From Chaetoderma sp. LZ-2023a (taxonomy: Eukaryota > Mollusca > Caudofoveata > Chaetodermatida > Chaetodermatidae), in assembly GCA_034401795.1 (NCBI GenBank), contig CM067366.1, forward strand, positions 70,114,514 to 70,178,513: a stretch of DNA of 64,000 nt, in the 5' to 3' direction. Both the position numbers and the translations under genes were made by a program. The notes below the pieces were generated by a model that was given only the letters and a program-made list of their open reading frames with translations, had not been told where the DNA came from and did no database searches. Of this stretch, positions 42,930-54,666 are shown one piece after another. How positions within the stretch are numbered: position 1 is the first letter of the stretch; each line of letters starts with the position of its first letter.

Positions 42930-45660
42930 CTTCTAAGCGTATCTCCTACAGTTTTCATCCGATCAGCTCCAAAGTTGGCCAATTTCTGCTACCTAGTCTG
43001 GAATAGTGTGATATTCTAAAGAATTTGAATCTGCCTAATAGATTTTCAGCTACACACCTTTGAGTGGGCAAAAACGTACCATAGGAAATGTATGGGGATT
43101 TTCAGTATATTTCAGAAATTCGATTCTCTCTGATTACCTGGCCCAAACAAAATTAATTAATTTCTCCTTTATTTTTTAACACTTCAGGGCTCTTAACTCG
43201 ATTTTCATGAAAACTTTACCAAATGTATATGACGCATGCCGGATCAAATAGTGATGGTTTGGAAGTGACCTGACCGAGGTCGAGATCAATCAGGGTCAAA
43301 GTGACCAATTTTCATTTTTTGAAATGAATTCCCTCCCGTTACCCATTGAAATTGACTGAGGCAATAAAATCTGGTGAAATTCGATTCTCTCAGACCACAT
43401 GGCGCAAACAAAATTGATTAATTTCTCCTTTATTTGACATTTGATGGCATTTTCCTTGATTTTGCTAAAACTTCATTGAAGGAAATGAAGGATGCCGGAT
43501 CCAACGGCGATGGTTTGAAAGTGACACGACCAAGCTCAAGGTCATGCAGGGATCAAAGCGACCAATTTTCGTTTTTGCTATGAATTACCTCCCTTTACCT
43601 GTTGCAGTTGATTGAGGTAATACAATCCGGGTGAATTTGATTCTCTAACTACCTGGCCCAAACAAAATTGATTAATTTCTCGTTTATTTGACATTTAATG
43701 GCCTTTTCCTTGAATTTGGTAAAACTTCATGATAGGAAATCAAGGATGCCGGATCCAATGGTGATGGTTTGAAATTTTTCACCGCATTCATAACTATGTC
43801 CCGGTCCATTCCTACATATGCCCCGCCCATTCCTAGCTATTTCCCGTCCATTCCTAGCTATGTCCTGCCCATTCCTAGCTAAGCTCCGACCATTCCTAAC
43901 TATGCCCTGCCCATTCCTAGCTATGTCCCATCCATTCCTAGCTATGACCCATCCATGACTAGCTATACCCGGTCCATTCCTAGCTTTGCCATGCCCATTC
44001 CTAGCCCACCAAGGTCAGTGCCAATTAGGAGTCAAATGACCAGGTTTCATTTTTGGCACAAATCAGCTCCACTTTCCCACACATTTTCAATGGTTAAGTT
44101 AGAAGAGCCCTTAACATATTTCTTCATGGCCAGACCTTGCAGATTTAGTTTATTTATTAAATGTTCTCTAGTTAATATGCACTGCAATTGCAAATTATTA
44201 AAATCACTCGGGATCTTCATTTTTCTTTCCTTCTTCATCAAAAACTTTGCACCGAATCTCCTACAGTTTTCATCCGATCAACTCCAAACTTGGTCAACTT
44301 ATTCTACCCAGTCTGGGATCATGTGCTATTCAAAGGAATTTGGATTGGCCCAGTAGTTTTCAAGCTACCCACCTTTGAGTAGAAATGTATGGTGATTTTC
44401 AGCATTGACCTTTAAACTGCTACTACATCTAGAGCTTTCATCTGATCACTACCACATTTGGTCAGGATGTTACCAGCGCAGTCCTGAAGGTCTTGATTCG
44501 TCTGGAAGGCACATCATACACATGTGGAGGGCTACTGGTTGGGCGTCAAAATTACCAGTTTTCGTTTTTGGAAGAAATGAACTCTCCTTCATCACAGAAG
44601 GTCAATGGACATATTAGAAGATACACTGTGTCATTCTCTCATTTTTGCATCACCCTGGATCACAGGCACAGGTAAAAGGGCACCCCTTGGGCATCCAGAT
44701 TACAATTCAATATAGATTTTTAATGACTACACAGTTTTAATTGGATCACTACCATACTTGTTACCCTTGACGTCCTGAAGATGTTTTCCAACTTCAAAGG
44801 TGACCGTAACCTTTGACACCTAATACATGGAATATTCCTTCATAGGGATGAATGGGGATTTTCAGGATGGATACGGTATTTGAACTGCGACCACACCTTG
44901 AGTTTTGATCGGATCACTACCATACTTGGTCAAGACGTTACCCTTGGGGTCCTGAAGATGTTTGCTCACCTAAAGGTTGACCTTTCCCTATGACCACGCC
45001 CCCCCCTCCCCCTCCAAGACATGGAATATTCCTCCACAGGGAATGAATAGGGATTTTCAGTAAAGATATTGAACTGTGACTAGACCTACAGTTTTGATCG
45101 GCTCACTATCATATTTGGTGACGATGTTACCACTGAAAATTTTTTTTCAAAATGGCCACCAGACCGTTGAAACCCAATGCATTGAAATTTGCGAATTTCA
45201 GGATGGATCTTTAAACTGCGCCTACACTTATGAGTTTTGACCGGATCATTATCATACTTTTTGGAATGTTACTAATAGATGGCTTTTTTGAAAAAAAATG
45301 AACTCAAGATGAAATGCTGGTGAAATTTTTTTTGAAATCTCTTTTTCAAATGGCAACCAGGCGCACATTTTGGGGTCAAAGTACCACTTTTCACTTTTTT
45401 GTTCAGAAATGAACTCGGATGACAAACGTTAAAATTTTTTTTCAAAATAGCCGGCAAAATTTTGTTGGGCTCCGATCGACTTGAAATTTGGTGAACTTCT
45501 AGGTGTTATAGTGACTTTGGTTGGTTCAAGATTCCACCAAACAGTTTTCGAGAAATCAGCTTTTCCCTGCCACATATCCCTATAGTAAACCGATGGGAGC
45601 ACTATTTGAATGTTTTCTCCTATCGGGGCCAATGTCATTCAAGGATAACAATTTCAAATT
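42930..45660. repeat. Diverged long repeats (three tiers)
   Basis: 43130-43770 holds three ~240-bp copies containing GATTAATTTCTCCTTTATTT and GATGCCGGATCCAA. 44240-45250 holds further copies with TTGATCGGATCACTACCATA and GTTACC. Similar sequence is at 36860-37640. No coding signal. Confidence 0.65.
43795..44005. repeat. ~20-bp minisatellite CATTCCTAGCTATGYCCCG
   Basis: About ten tandem units of roughly 20 bp. The unit resembles the CTAGCTATGCCCCGCCCA word in HpA elements, so the array may have grown out of an HpA arm. Confidence 0.85.
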
Positions 45661-45724
45661 TTCATGTTTAGCATAAGTTACCTGCCTTTCATCATACAGC
45701 TTCAAAGAGCATGTTAGATCGACT

Positions 45725-45990
45725 TGTAAGTCGATCAATATTTTGAAACTAGTTTGACTGGAGGCTGTTGCTGACTATGACAACATCAGGCCCCAGTCAA
45801 ATTAGTTTCAAAATATTCAACACAATGTTTAATAAAATGTAAATTCATCAGACTTATAATTTGTACACTTGACACACTTCGATTTTCCTGACAGATATAA
45901 TACGTCTCTGATTGTGACATCAGCTACCTAGTGACAATTCATTACGACGTCGGATACTTAATTGACAGATCGGATTCCTCCATTGTTTTA
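45725..45990 (-). mobile_element. HpA element
   Basis: The hairpin core at 45742-45825 is well paired (CAATATTTTGAAACTAGTTT with its partner). It is followed by TTTAATAAAATGTAAATTCA and a right part ending CGGATTCCTCCATTG. Confidence 0.65.
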
Positions 45991-46199
45991 CACTAAGTTT
46001 TATATTTGATTCATAAAGACTGATCTGTGTCGAAATGACATGACGATATCACTGCAAAGGCCACAAGATCGTTGTATATAAACCTTTTGTTTTTCCGGAA
46101 AGGTTTGCAAAATCGTTAACTGGAATCTGTACCAGGAACAGTGCTTCAGTTAATGGTAAACAGTAGTAAGCGCCATGAATTGAGGGATGTTGGCTGAAG

Positions 46200-46700
46200 A
46201 CCGAATATATGCTTACATTACAGTGTTGGTTAACAAAGTTTGTATTTTTCAAGGGTGATGATAGCTCTGGCAATTATTGATGATAATTAACAAAACAGCA
46301 AGTTTAACTCTGTCTTAATAATATTAATTTAAATTCTGAATTTGATTCAAATCCGTTTAGTCTAGCATGAGTTATTGCCTGGAAACCCCCAAATTAACAA
46401 AGTTTGTAGGCTATTTTCAAGGTGGAAATATTGACGAAAACTAATGGAATACAAACTTCACATCCGCCTCCCTAGCATTAAGCTATATTCAGAATTTGGT
46501 TCGAATCGGTTTAGTCTAGCCCGAGTTATTGCATGGAAACGGCCAAATTATCAAAGTTTGTATTTTTCAAGGGTGTTAACTTGGCAAATATTGTTAAAGA
46601 ATAATGGAACACTAAATTTACATCTGCCTCGGTAGTATTAAGCTATATTCCGAAATTGTTCCGAATTGGCTCAGTACATAGGATAACATGAATTATTGAT
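46200..46700. repeat. Diverged ~170-bp repeats
   Basis: Copies share AACAAAGTTTGTATTTTTCA, TATTCTGAATTTGGTTC-like and TTAGTCTAGCCCGAGTTATT. A related copy lies at 59380-59580. Confidence 0.6.
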
Positions 46701-47329
46701 AACGCGGGGTCAATTTGATGTAAATTGATGGAATTCGAACATGGCCTCCATATTCGAATTACTAAGCGGTATGCCAAAGCTTATTAAAATCAGTGCAGGC
46801 AAGAAAAAAATAATGTAATTTCATACAAACGTGCGCATCCTACACCCCCTCGAACTTCGTTTTCGAGGAGATAAGAAGCATAAACTGGATGCAAAGTAGC
46901 CCTAAAATAATAAAAATTCAAAACTAGTAAAAACGTAAATTTTCCAAATCCATTTCTTTCTGATGCAGACTAGATGTACCTATCACATAGAATGAATTTG
47001 AAGTTTTAATCAAATCGGATAAACCTATGTTCACTAAATCTTCATTGAAAAAAGCTTAACTGGGATGCAAATCAGCCCTAAAATAATCAAGCCAAAAGCC
47101 TTAAATATCACAGCAAAAATCCTTTACCCGAAGGCATAAAATTGTCTAATTTCAAAGATGAAAAAATATGGAAAAAATTTGAAAAGCCTATTCTTTTTTA
47201 TGTGGACTTATCCTAAGCATCGTATAGAATGAATCTGAATTTTTATTTATATCGGATAACCCCTTGTAGAGTTTGTGATGCAGAGCATCATAAAGGATAA
47301 CCTCGCCTTTCGCTGAACGCATGCAATTT

Positions 47330-47740
47330 ATCTTGAAATTGGGTGTACCATGAGTTGATACTAGTTACAAGTAGAATGCATCCATACACCAAGATTGGTT
47401 AATGTATACAAAAGACTCAAGCTAAAGGCTAGACAAGAATAGTCTATCATGCTCAGTGAACCGTGAAAGGTAGGTCAGGTTGACCAACTTTTGATATGCT
47501 ACACAAACATTACCTACAATGCATCCATTCAACAAATTTGGTTACTGTATAAAAAAACTCTTGAAGCTACAGCCTGGACAAGAATAATCTATGGTGTTCA
47601 GTGAACCATGAAAGGTAAGTCACGCTGTCCTACATTTGATACATGGCACACCTTTAGGCTATGATGCATTCATATACCTAGCTTGTTGACTATATGGACA
47701 GACAGATGCACTTACACACGGATGGTCGCACAAAGCGATT
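47330..47740. repeat. ~135-bp direct repeats, three copies
   Basis: Shared blocks AAGAATAGTCTATCATG-like, TCAGTGAACCATGAAAGGTA and CAATGCATCCATTCAAC-like. Confidence 0.65.
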
Positions 47741-47924
47741 ATTATATACACCCCGCTGCAAGAGTATAACAAGAGCTCTGCAAACGGTGCATAATACCCC
47801 GCCATGACGACAAACCAATGATGAGAGCTGTCAGAAAACTATTTATTTCTTCCTCAGACCCAGACCAGTCATCCTTATGAACTGTCAAAGCGATCCGCTA
47901 AACGGTCAAGGCGGTATTGTCCGG

Positions 47925-48645
47925 AAACCAATTTTCAAGATGGCAGCCCCTGACTGGCGGCCATATTGGATTTCGGATTATCATAGATTTCGATAAGTTT
48001 CTTCACCAGACATATTCCAACCACCCTATGAAGTGATCCGATAAATGGTAACGGAGATATCATACAGAAACCAACTTTCAAGGTGGCAGCCCGTGGTTGG
48101 CGGCCATCTTGGAGTTCGGATCATCGTCAATTTCGAAAGGTTTCTTCTCCAGACCTATGCCAACCAAGTTTCAAAGCGACCCGATAAATGGTAATGGAGT
48201 TATCATCTGGAAACCAATTTTTAAGATGGCCGCTGGTGGCTGGTGGACATCTTGGATTTCGGATAATCGTCGATTTTGATACGTTTCTTTCCCAGACCTA
48301 GTCCAACCACTCTATGAAGTTTCAAAGCGATCCGATAAACGGTAAACGGAGTTATCATTCGGAAACCAATTTACAAGATGGCCGCCGGTCATCTTGGATT
48401 TTTGATCATTGTCAGTTTGGATAGGCTTCTTCTCCAGATCTAGTCTAGCGATCCGATAAATGGTAACAGAGTTATCATCCGGAAACCAATTTTCAAGATG
48501 GCCACCGGTGGCTGGCAGCCATCTTGGATATTGGATCATCGTCAGTTTCGATAGGTTTCTTCCCAAAACCTAGTCCAACCACCCTATGAAGCTTCAATGC
48601 GATCCGACAAACGGTAACGGAGTTATCATCCGGAAACCACTCTGC
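47925..48645. repeat. ~147-bp tandem long repeat, five copies
   Basis: Each copy has CCGGAAACCAATTTTCAAGA, TGGCGGCCATCTTGGA, GATCATCGTCGATTTCGATA, CCTAGTCCAACCACCCTATG and GCGATCCGATAAACGGTAAC. Copies also occur at 26280-26930 (reverse) and 52430-52640. Confidence 0.85.
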
Positions 48646-48769
48646 CGCCTGCACATAATACCCGCCAAATTTTTTGGAGGGGTATAAAAAAACAGGATCA
48701 GATGCAAACATTTTTCCCTCTCCCAAAATATCTTCACTTCTTCAAAATTCTGTATACAAGTTCTGTTCT

Positions 48770-49437
48770 ACAGCCTCGGACAATAGGGTCCTTCCTGCCA
48801 GGATAGCCGCCGGGGAAACTGGCCAATCAGAATTATGGATACAATTTATGGAGACTACCACGAGTCATTTCATCCAAGTTTCGTTGAAATCACCCAAGTG
48901 AGTAGTGTTTTGGAAAGAATGACGACTCAAAATTCTGTATACAAGTTATGAAGCCACTATTATTCCAGCTAAGTTGGTTGAAATCGCACATGTGGTTAAT
49001 TTGGAATTATTTTTAACTGTTTTCGTGAACATTTTTGGAAAATCAAGATTGCTGAGATGCATTAAAAAAATTTCTGGTAAATCTTTCATCAAATTTATGA
49101 ATTTCACCCATAATTTGACCAATCAAAATTCTAAATAGAGGTTCAGGAGCCTACCATGACAGAGTCATTCAAGCCAAATTTGGTCGAAATCTGTCAAGCA
49201 ACTAAGAAGGGGTTTGACAATTTCCAGTAAATTTTTCATACAAGACTAAGACTCAATCAGGAAATTGATCTATGTGAGTAGATGTTCTGAGGCTTACGAC
49301 CCTAGAATCCTCGCTGCCAAGTTATATTAAAATTGGTCAAGCGGTTAATGACGAGTAGGCTTTTAAAGAAAAGGTTGACAGACACAGATGACACAGGTGG
49401 GCAGTCGTCATGGTCTAAGCTCACCTGGTGAGCTAAC
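48770..49437. repeat. AGCTCACCT-family long repeat
   Basis: Contains CCGGGGAAACTGGCCAATCA and ends at the palindrome AGCTCACCTGGTGAGCT (49420-49436), the terminal word of this family. Confidence 0.65.
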
Positions 49438-49759
49438 AAGATCATCACATTAATTTGACACAAAACAATTTTAAAACAACCCATAACATGATACAATAGA
49501 AATTTTAATTTTCAACCATAATCTTTTATACATGAATATAAATATAATTAAAACATTGCAGCATTATTAAAAATTGCTTATTTATTAAGCAAAACATACT
49601 TTTCAAAATATAATACTGTTAATACGCTGATAACCTCTAAATGAAAATTACTTAAAATTATGATACAGCATTATAGGCAGCACAGCAGCATTCATTCAGC
49701 TGTGACATAAGAATTCAGTGTAACCCTCCACACACACACCCCACCCCATCCCTACTCAT

Positions 49760-49980
49760 ACCGACCAAAAATGGGTTTTGCATTGGTCTTGAAGTGTCAA
49801 TTTGGAGGTCAAGAGAACAGTATTTTTGAAAATGTATCACTGGAATGGCTGGCTCAATAAACAAGCCATTTATTCCAGTGATCAATTTTCATAAATACTC
49901 TTCTTTTGGTTTGCAAATGGCGATTTATTTTTAGAGAAACCTTAAATTTTCTTAAACATATTTGACCACTAACGAGTTAA
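49760..49980. mobile_element. PbC MITE, left end diverged
   Basis: Palindromic arms around ACTGGAATGGCTGGCTCAAT; right TTAA at 49977-49980. Confidence 0.6.
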
Positions 49981-50041
49981 CATACCATAAGTTAACATAC
50001 AATAAGTGAGTGCCACAGTGAGTACATACCAGCCAGCAAAC

Positions 50042-50269
50042 TTAACCCGTTCATGATCAAGTCGGTCAAAACCCGCCGCTGCAGTGGTCTTTAGGATTGG
50101 CTATTTGCAGGCCAAGAGAACTTTTTTTAATTGCCACTGGAATGACTGGCTAGGTTAAGCACCGAGCCAGGCGCTCAAGTGATGATTTTAAAACAATCTT
50201 CTCCTGGCCTGAAAATGGATATTCAATAAGCAAATATTTTGGTCATGGCAGTTTTAATTAAAGGGTTAA
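50042..50269. mobile_element. PbC piggyBac-like MITE (first of a joined pair)
   Basis: TTAACCCGTTCATGATCA at the left and TTAATTAAAGGGTTAA at the right. The centre TGGCTAGGTTAAGCACCGAG is diverged. Confidence 0.7.
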
Positions 50270-50504
50270 CCCTTTAATAGTCATACTGACCAAAACCGGC
50301 CTCTGTGTAACATTGTGTAATGTCCATTTACAGGCTGATAGAATACGATTTTTGAAAATTTACCACTAGACTGACTGGCTCAATAACCGAGCCAGTCATT
50401 CCAGTGATAAATTTTCAAAAGTTGTATTCTCTCAGCCTGTAAATGGACATTCTATAAGAAAATATTTAAATTTTCTTGAGCAGATTTGATCATTTAAAGG
50501 CTAA
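50266..50504. mobile_element. PbC piggyBac-like MITE (second of a joined pair)
   Basis: Begins at the same TTAA (50266-50269) with TTAACCCTTTAATAGTCA. Long, nearly perfect arms around ACTGGCTCAATAACCGAGCC. The right end has decayed to AAAGGCTAA. Confidence 0.72.
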
Positions 50505-50699
50505 GGAAGATGTACAGCTTTACATGGATGCATAGTTTCAACATTACTACTACTACATTAGTGCTCTCTATGATATCATTGACACTATATATAACATATA
50601 CTGGCTCACTCATTCTAGCTAAGTTCCGCCCTCTTTGTCACATTTGACACTTTTACACCAGAATCCCCAGAATACAAATTTCAAGTTAACTATACAGGT

Positions 50700-51999
50700 T
50701 AGGCTTGCACGATATTGTCCTAGGCGGTATCGCGATATATCGTGGTAAAAAAATTGCGATATTTCGATATATCGTACAGCCTATTTTAAGGTATATGAAT
50801 TCACGGGGTGAATTGGTCTTGGGTTGAGTTGGACTGCATGGTGTGGGTTATGTAGCCGTATCGGTTTTGCTCCGAGTTTTCATATCAGATTTAGCCGGAT
50901 GACTTCTAATTGGTAAATTTCAAAAAACCTTGAAATCCAGTCGCCAAGATGCTTAAACTAAGACCGATCGTTAATAACACGAAAATAGGACACAATTAAT
51001 AATTTCTTGCCGCCTTACCCATTGGCTTAATGTAATCCATCATTGCGGGAGTGAAATTATTATATTGGACAACCTAAATATTGTGTACTCTTAAAATCAT
51101 TGTTTATTACATGAAAATGAATCATAAAATTTGGCATTTCATCTCGTCTTTGTAAAAATATACAAATCACGTGATATTAGGAATGTACTTTAGATCCATA
51201 GACATCTAATGTTTAGATCTGCTCCGAATTTACCGAGTACCCGGTTAATAATAATAGTTAGCCTTCAGAAACATCTCGGATAGTTCACCTTGCTCGCTAA
51301 AGCGTGTATATCATCTCATTTAGCTATCACATTTGTGAACGCACCACCCTCGCCTCCAAAACCAGGACAGCGAGCAATATCACGTGATTTATATATTTTA
51401 CTAATAATAGTTAGCCTTCAGAAACGTCTAGGATAGTTCACCATGCTTGCTAAAGCGTGTATACCATCTCATTTAGCTATCACATTTGTGAACGCACCAC
51501 CTCTCGCCTCCAAAAACAGGAGAGCAAGCAATATCATGTGATTTAGTTATTCCCGCGACGTCATTTAATGTCAAATTTTGGATTAATTTTGATTTTATAA
51601 ACCATGCTTATTACAAAACAGGTGATATTTATACCTTCCCACGTAATAATTTCACTCCTGCGATCATGGTTTTGAGGTATACAGTAAGGCGGCAAGAAAT
51701 TATACCGGTAAATTGCGTTGACTTTTCGTATTAATGTCGTCTTTTAAAGTAATTTTAGAGAATGAACTTCAACTTTTGTTACCTATTCCTAGTATAATCC
51801 CACCCCTTTCTCAGAGATGTTGGTTTGGAAATAAATTGAACAGCTTGCCGTAATAGACACTTATGCTACAAACAGACAGAATACGCATGACAGTAAAATT
51901 TTGCCGATATTTCGATTTCCTTTAAATCACATCGTAAAAAATCGTGGCTGGGAAAAAAAATCGCGATTTTCTATAATATCGGACAATCGTGCAAGCCTA
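50700..51999. mobile_element. Non-autonomous hAT-like element (1300 bp)
   Basis: Terminal inverted repeats TAGGCTTGCACGATATTGTC and GGACAATCGTGCAAGCCTA. An identical 8-bp target duplication ATACAGGT lies on both sides (50692-50699 and 52000-52007), the hAT signature. The inner ends continue as imperfect inverted repeats rich in CGATATATCG words. No ORF of transposase size. The interior has a 153-bp tandem duplication and an inverted pair (51000-51070 with 51635-51710). Confidence 0.88.
51249..51554. repeat. 153-bp tandem duplication within the hAT-like element
   Basis: Copies start TAATAATAGTTAGCCTTCAG at 51249 and 51402 and end near CGAGCAATATCACGTGATT. They differ at a few sites. Confidence 0.85.
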
Positions 52000-52429
52000 A
52001 TACAGGTACATGTAATTTGGTGAATAACCTAGTCAAATTAGTTTCAAAACCTTCAACAGAATATTTTTTAGGAGATTTTGTGACAGTTTTGTAAGCTGTT
52101 GAATGACCTAGTCAAATTAGTTTCAAAACATTCAACAGGATATTTTTTAACACTTTGTGACAGAGTCTTGTCATTTTGATTGTGATGCCAGCTAACATAT
52201 GACATGATTGAGGTCAGATACATGAGTGATAGGTCTGATCCCTCCAATGATTGTCAATAATAGATACAACTTTTCACAGGTCAATGATCGTCGTAGAAAA
52301 TTCTTGTTTGGTCTGGAGCTAATCACAGAACAGTAACAAGAGCTGAGCAAATGGCGCATACCCTGCCAAGATAAGCCAAAGAACGAGCGCTAGCAGAAGT
52401 AACAATACAAACATCGTGGCAAGCGTTAC

Positions 52430-52640
52430 CATTCAGAAAGTGATTTTCAAAATGGCTGCCAGTGGCTGGTGGCCATCTTGGATTTTGGATCATCGTCGAT
52501 TTCGATAGATTTCTTCTCCAGACGTGATCCGATCTACCTATGAAGTTTCAAAGTGATCTGATAAAAAGTAGGAAAGATATCCTCCAGAAACCACTCGCCC
52601 ATCCGGAAAGCGTTATCAAATAATAACAAATTCTTTTGGC
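52430..52640. repeat. Single copy of the 147-bp long repeat
   Basis: Same blocks as 47925-48645, for example TGGTGGCCATCTTGGATTTT and GATCATCGTCGATTTCGATA. Confidence 0.7.
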
Positions 52641-52692
52641 AGGGTATAAAACGTTATTACAGATTTCTCTAAATGCACACAGATAGATAAAC

Positions 52693-52713
52693 GTACACAC
52701 ACACACACACGCA
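52693..52713. repeat. CA microsatellite
   Basis: About nine CA units followed by GCACA. Confidence 0.9.
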
Positions 52714-52944
52714 CATTTGTATTAGCAACTCTTCCATGCCTATATCAGTGACATGATATTGCTTGAATATGTACATCTGCCATGTATTAGTAATGCATTC
52801 TTCTGAATAATTCAATAAATAAATGAAGTATGAAGTATAAACCGAAGTAAAAATTATAAAGAAACATGACAATCAGTCAGGAGACATCATATTGGTCAAT
52901 AGAGTGCACGATATATCAATATAATGGAATTCACTTGACAAAAA

Positions 52945-53040
52945 AATCAGAATATTGAATATTTCGAAATTACTTTGAATGGAAGCTGCTTCTGCCTAAT
53001 TAGCAACCGCCTCCATTCAAGTAATTTCAAAATATGCAAC
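52945..53040. mobile_element. HpA-type hairpin core, diverged
   Basis: TTGAATATTTCGAAATTACT pairs with AAGTAATTTCAAAATATGCA around GGAAGCTGCTTCTGCC. Confidence 0.6.
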
Positions 53041-53324
53041 TGTTTGACAATAAATTTCATTGACCCTATCATTACCAGTATGTGTCTTGATCTCATGTCA
53101 ACTTAACAATGAACATGTCTGTGAATATTGAGACATAGCATACCTCACAATTATTTATGCACCATATATCCAGCTATTGCCCAGGGCAATATCATGTCCC
53201 ACTACTGGTCACTAGTAAGGAGCAGAATCATTATCAGCGTTGGACTGAGGGAGATAGTTTTGCAGTGACAACCGGAATCTGACACCGTATAGATTCAGTG
53301 AAATCGGCGGCCACAATCTTTGCA

Positions 53325-53665
53325 ATTGATGGATGAATAACACACTGAAAGAAGGCAATTGTTTGATTGGTTGATGAATCCCATACTCTAAAAAGCAGAT
53401 GTTTCATTGGTGGATGAATATTAGACTGTAAGCAAGTAATTGTTTGATTGGTGGATAAATATCACACCCTAAAAAGCAGGTGTTTGATTGGTGGATGAAT
53501 ATCACACTATAAGCAACCAGTTATTTGATTGGTGTATGAATATTACACTTTAATAAGCAATTGTTTGATTGGTAGATGAATTCCACTCTAAGCAAGCAAT
53601 TTTTTGATTGGTGGATGAATATCACACTCTAAGGAAGCAGTTTCTTGATTGGTAGATAAATATAT
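53325..53665. repeat. 41-bp minisatellite, eight units
   Basis: Unit TGTTTGATTGGTGGATGAAT followed by ATCACACTCTAAGCAAGCAAT. Most units carry ATTGG, the complement of a CCAAT box. Confidence 0.9.
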
Positions 53666-53869
53666 CTTATTATAAATCTGCTTTCGACAACTAATGTAAC
53701 TAAATGCAGAAGAATCCAACCGAACCCCATTGTGACCCATAGATGGTTAAGCACATTTAGACATTAAAATTAACTCAGTACTTGGCTCACAAGTATCATA
53801 ATCTGTTTAATTCACTGATCTCATCACAGATGCCAAAACAGATCTGAAAAACAAGATTCAGAGACTCAG

Positions 53870-54133
53870 TACTATGGTGTTGTCCGGTAACTGGAATCTG
53901 GGTTTCCGGATTCCCACCATAGGCGTAACTGTGATTTTAAAATCAGTTCTTGTGCTTTCAATAGCTCCCGGCAGTAAGAGGACATGGTGATCTCCCTTTC
54001 CTGCTGTCTCATAGTGTATTTGAAAACGATTCACCTCCACCGTAGCAGATGCAATGCCATCACAGCAACACAGTTACGGCGGGAATCCGGAAACCCAGAT
54101 TCCCGGTACCGGACAGCGCCACAATCCACAGTA
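53870..54133. mobile_element. TA-flanked hairpin element carrying an exon fragment
   Basis: Arms 53870-53933 and 54069-54133 are inverted repeats sharing TCTGGGTTTCCGGATTCCC, with outer parts TACTATGG and CCACAGTA. A TA sits at both borders, as for Tc1/mariner-type insertions. The 135-bp loop holds a BPHL-like coding fragment on the - strand. No transposase. Confidence 0.65.
53939..54055 (-). pseudogene. BPHL: Fragment of a BPHL-like (valacyclovir hydrolase) exon
   Basis: 39 codons read ASATVEVNRFQIHYETAGKG, then DHHVLLLPGAIESTRTDF. This matches the N-terminal strand and the LLLPG turn of biphenyl-hydrolase-like protein, a mitochondrial alpha/beta hydrolase of amino-acid esters; the run up to 'TDF' is characteristic of that family. 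The Ser-Asp-His triad lies in later parts of the family and is not here. No AG acceptor precedes it in frame, and no GT donor follows directly after TDF; the sequence runs into the hairpin arm. I found no other BPHL exon nearby. A captured gene fragment inside a transposable element is my inference. The alternative is a real exon flanked by arms by chance. Confidence 0.6.
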
Positions 54134-54455
54134 ATAACCTCATGAAACCAATCTTCTCAAATACATTTGTGTATGTACAGAACCTTTTGGTAATCGTTTT
54201 CTTTGACTAATACATCTAGCTACAAGTCAAATTATCGTCAAAAAAATTGTTTTCAAAAGATAGAGCAGGATTTCATACATGACACAAATGTTAAATCAGT
54301 CATATTTATTTAAAAATCACGGCTGTTTTTTTAAAACCGTATCATTGGAATGAAAATTCAAAATACATCACCATTAAAGAAAGTTTATGAATTTCTACAG
54401 AATGAAATCATCATATGTTAAGATTTATTCGTTTCCTTACATTTGGGTACACAAT

Positions 54456-54666
54456 TTAACCCTTTGAACGTGAAAGGCCAAAACACCAAATTCCTTGATG
54501 ATTTTATAAATATTCTGTTGAGTATTTTGAAACTAATTAAACTGGGAGCTGTTGCTGCCTATGGCAGCAACAGGTTCCTATCAAATTAGTTTCAAAATAC
54601 TCAACAGCTTACCTGTATGTTGGTTTTAAAATTGTGATTCTGGGAAGTCAGGGTTCAAATGGTTAA
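54456..54666. mobile_element. TTAA-type MITE with an HpA hairpin core
   Basis: TTAACCCTTTGAACGTGA at the left and AGTCAGGGTTCAAATGGTTAA at the right give an inverted CCCTTTGAAC / GGGTTCAAATGG pair. The interior is the HpA core (GAGTATTTTGAAACTAATTA … GCTGTTGCTGCC), nearly perfect. Confidence 0.75.

Larger units (their letters stand above)
50585..52250 (-). mobile_element. HpA element split by a hAT-like insertion
   Basis: CTAGCTAAGTTCCGCCC and CAAGTTAACTATACAGGT at the left continue, beyond the insertion, into the HpA hairpin arm CCTAGTCAAATTAGTTTCAA. Two arm copies are present at 52020-52050 and 52103-52137. The end is GATCCCTCCAATG. Confidence 0.6.

Noticed and set aside
42451..42936. 161-codon open frame, Pro/Ser/His-rich
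   Set aside because: Its core is CCATC/CTCC simple sequence plus an HpA-related arm. No domain, and an overlapping frame is also open.
53234..53345. Exon-like peptide AKIVAADFTESIRCQIPVVT on the - strand
   Set aside because: Composition is plausible, but it has no convincing splice sites and I recognise no family. It does not match a BPHL continuation.
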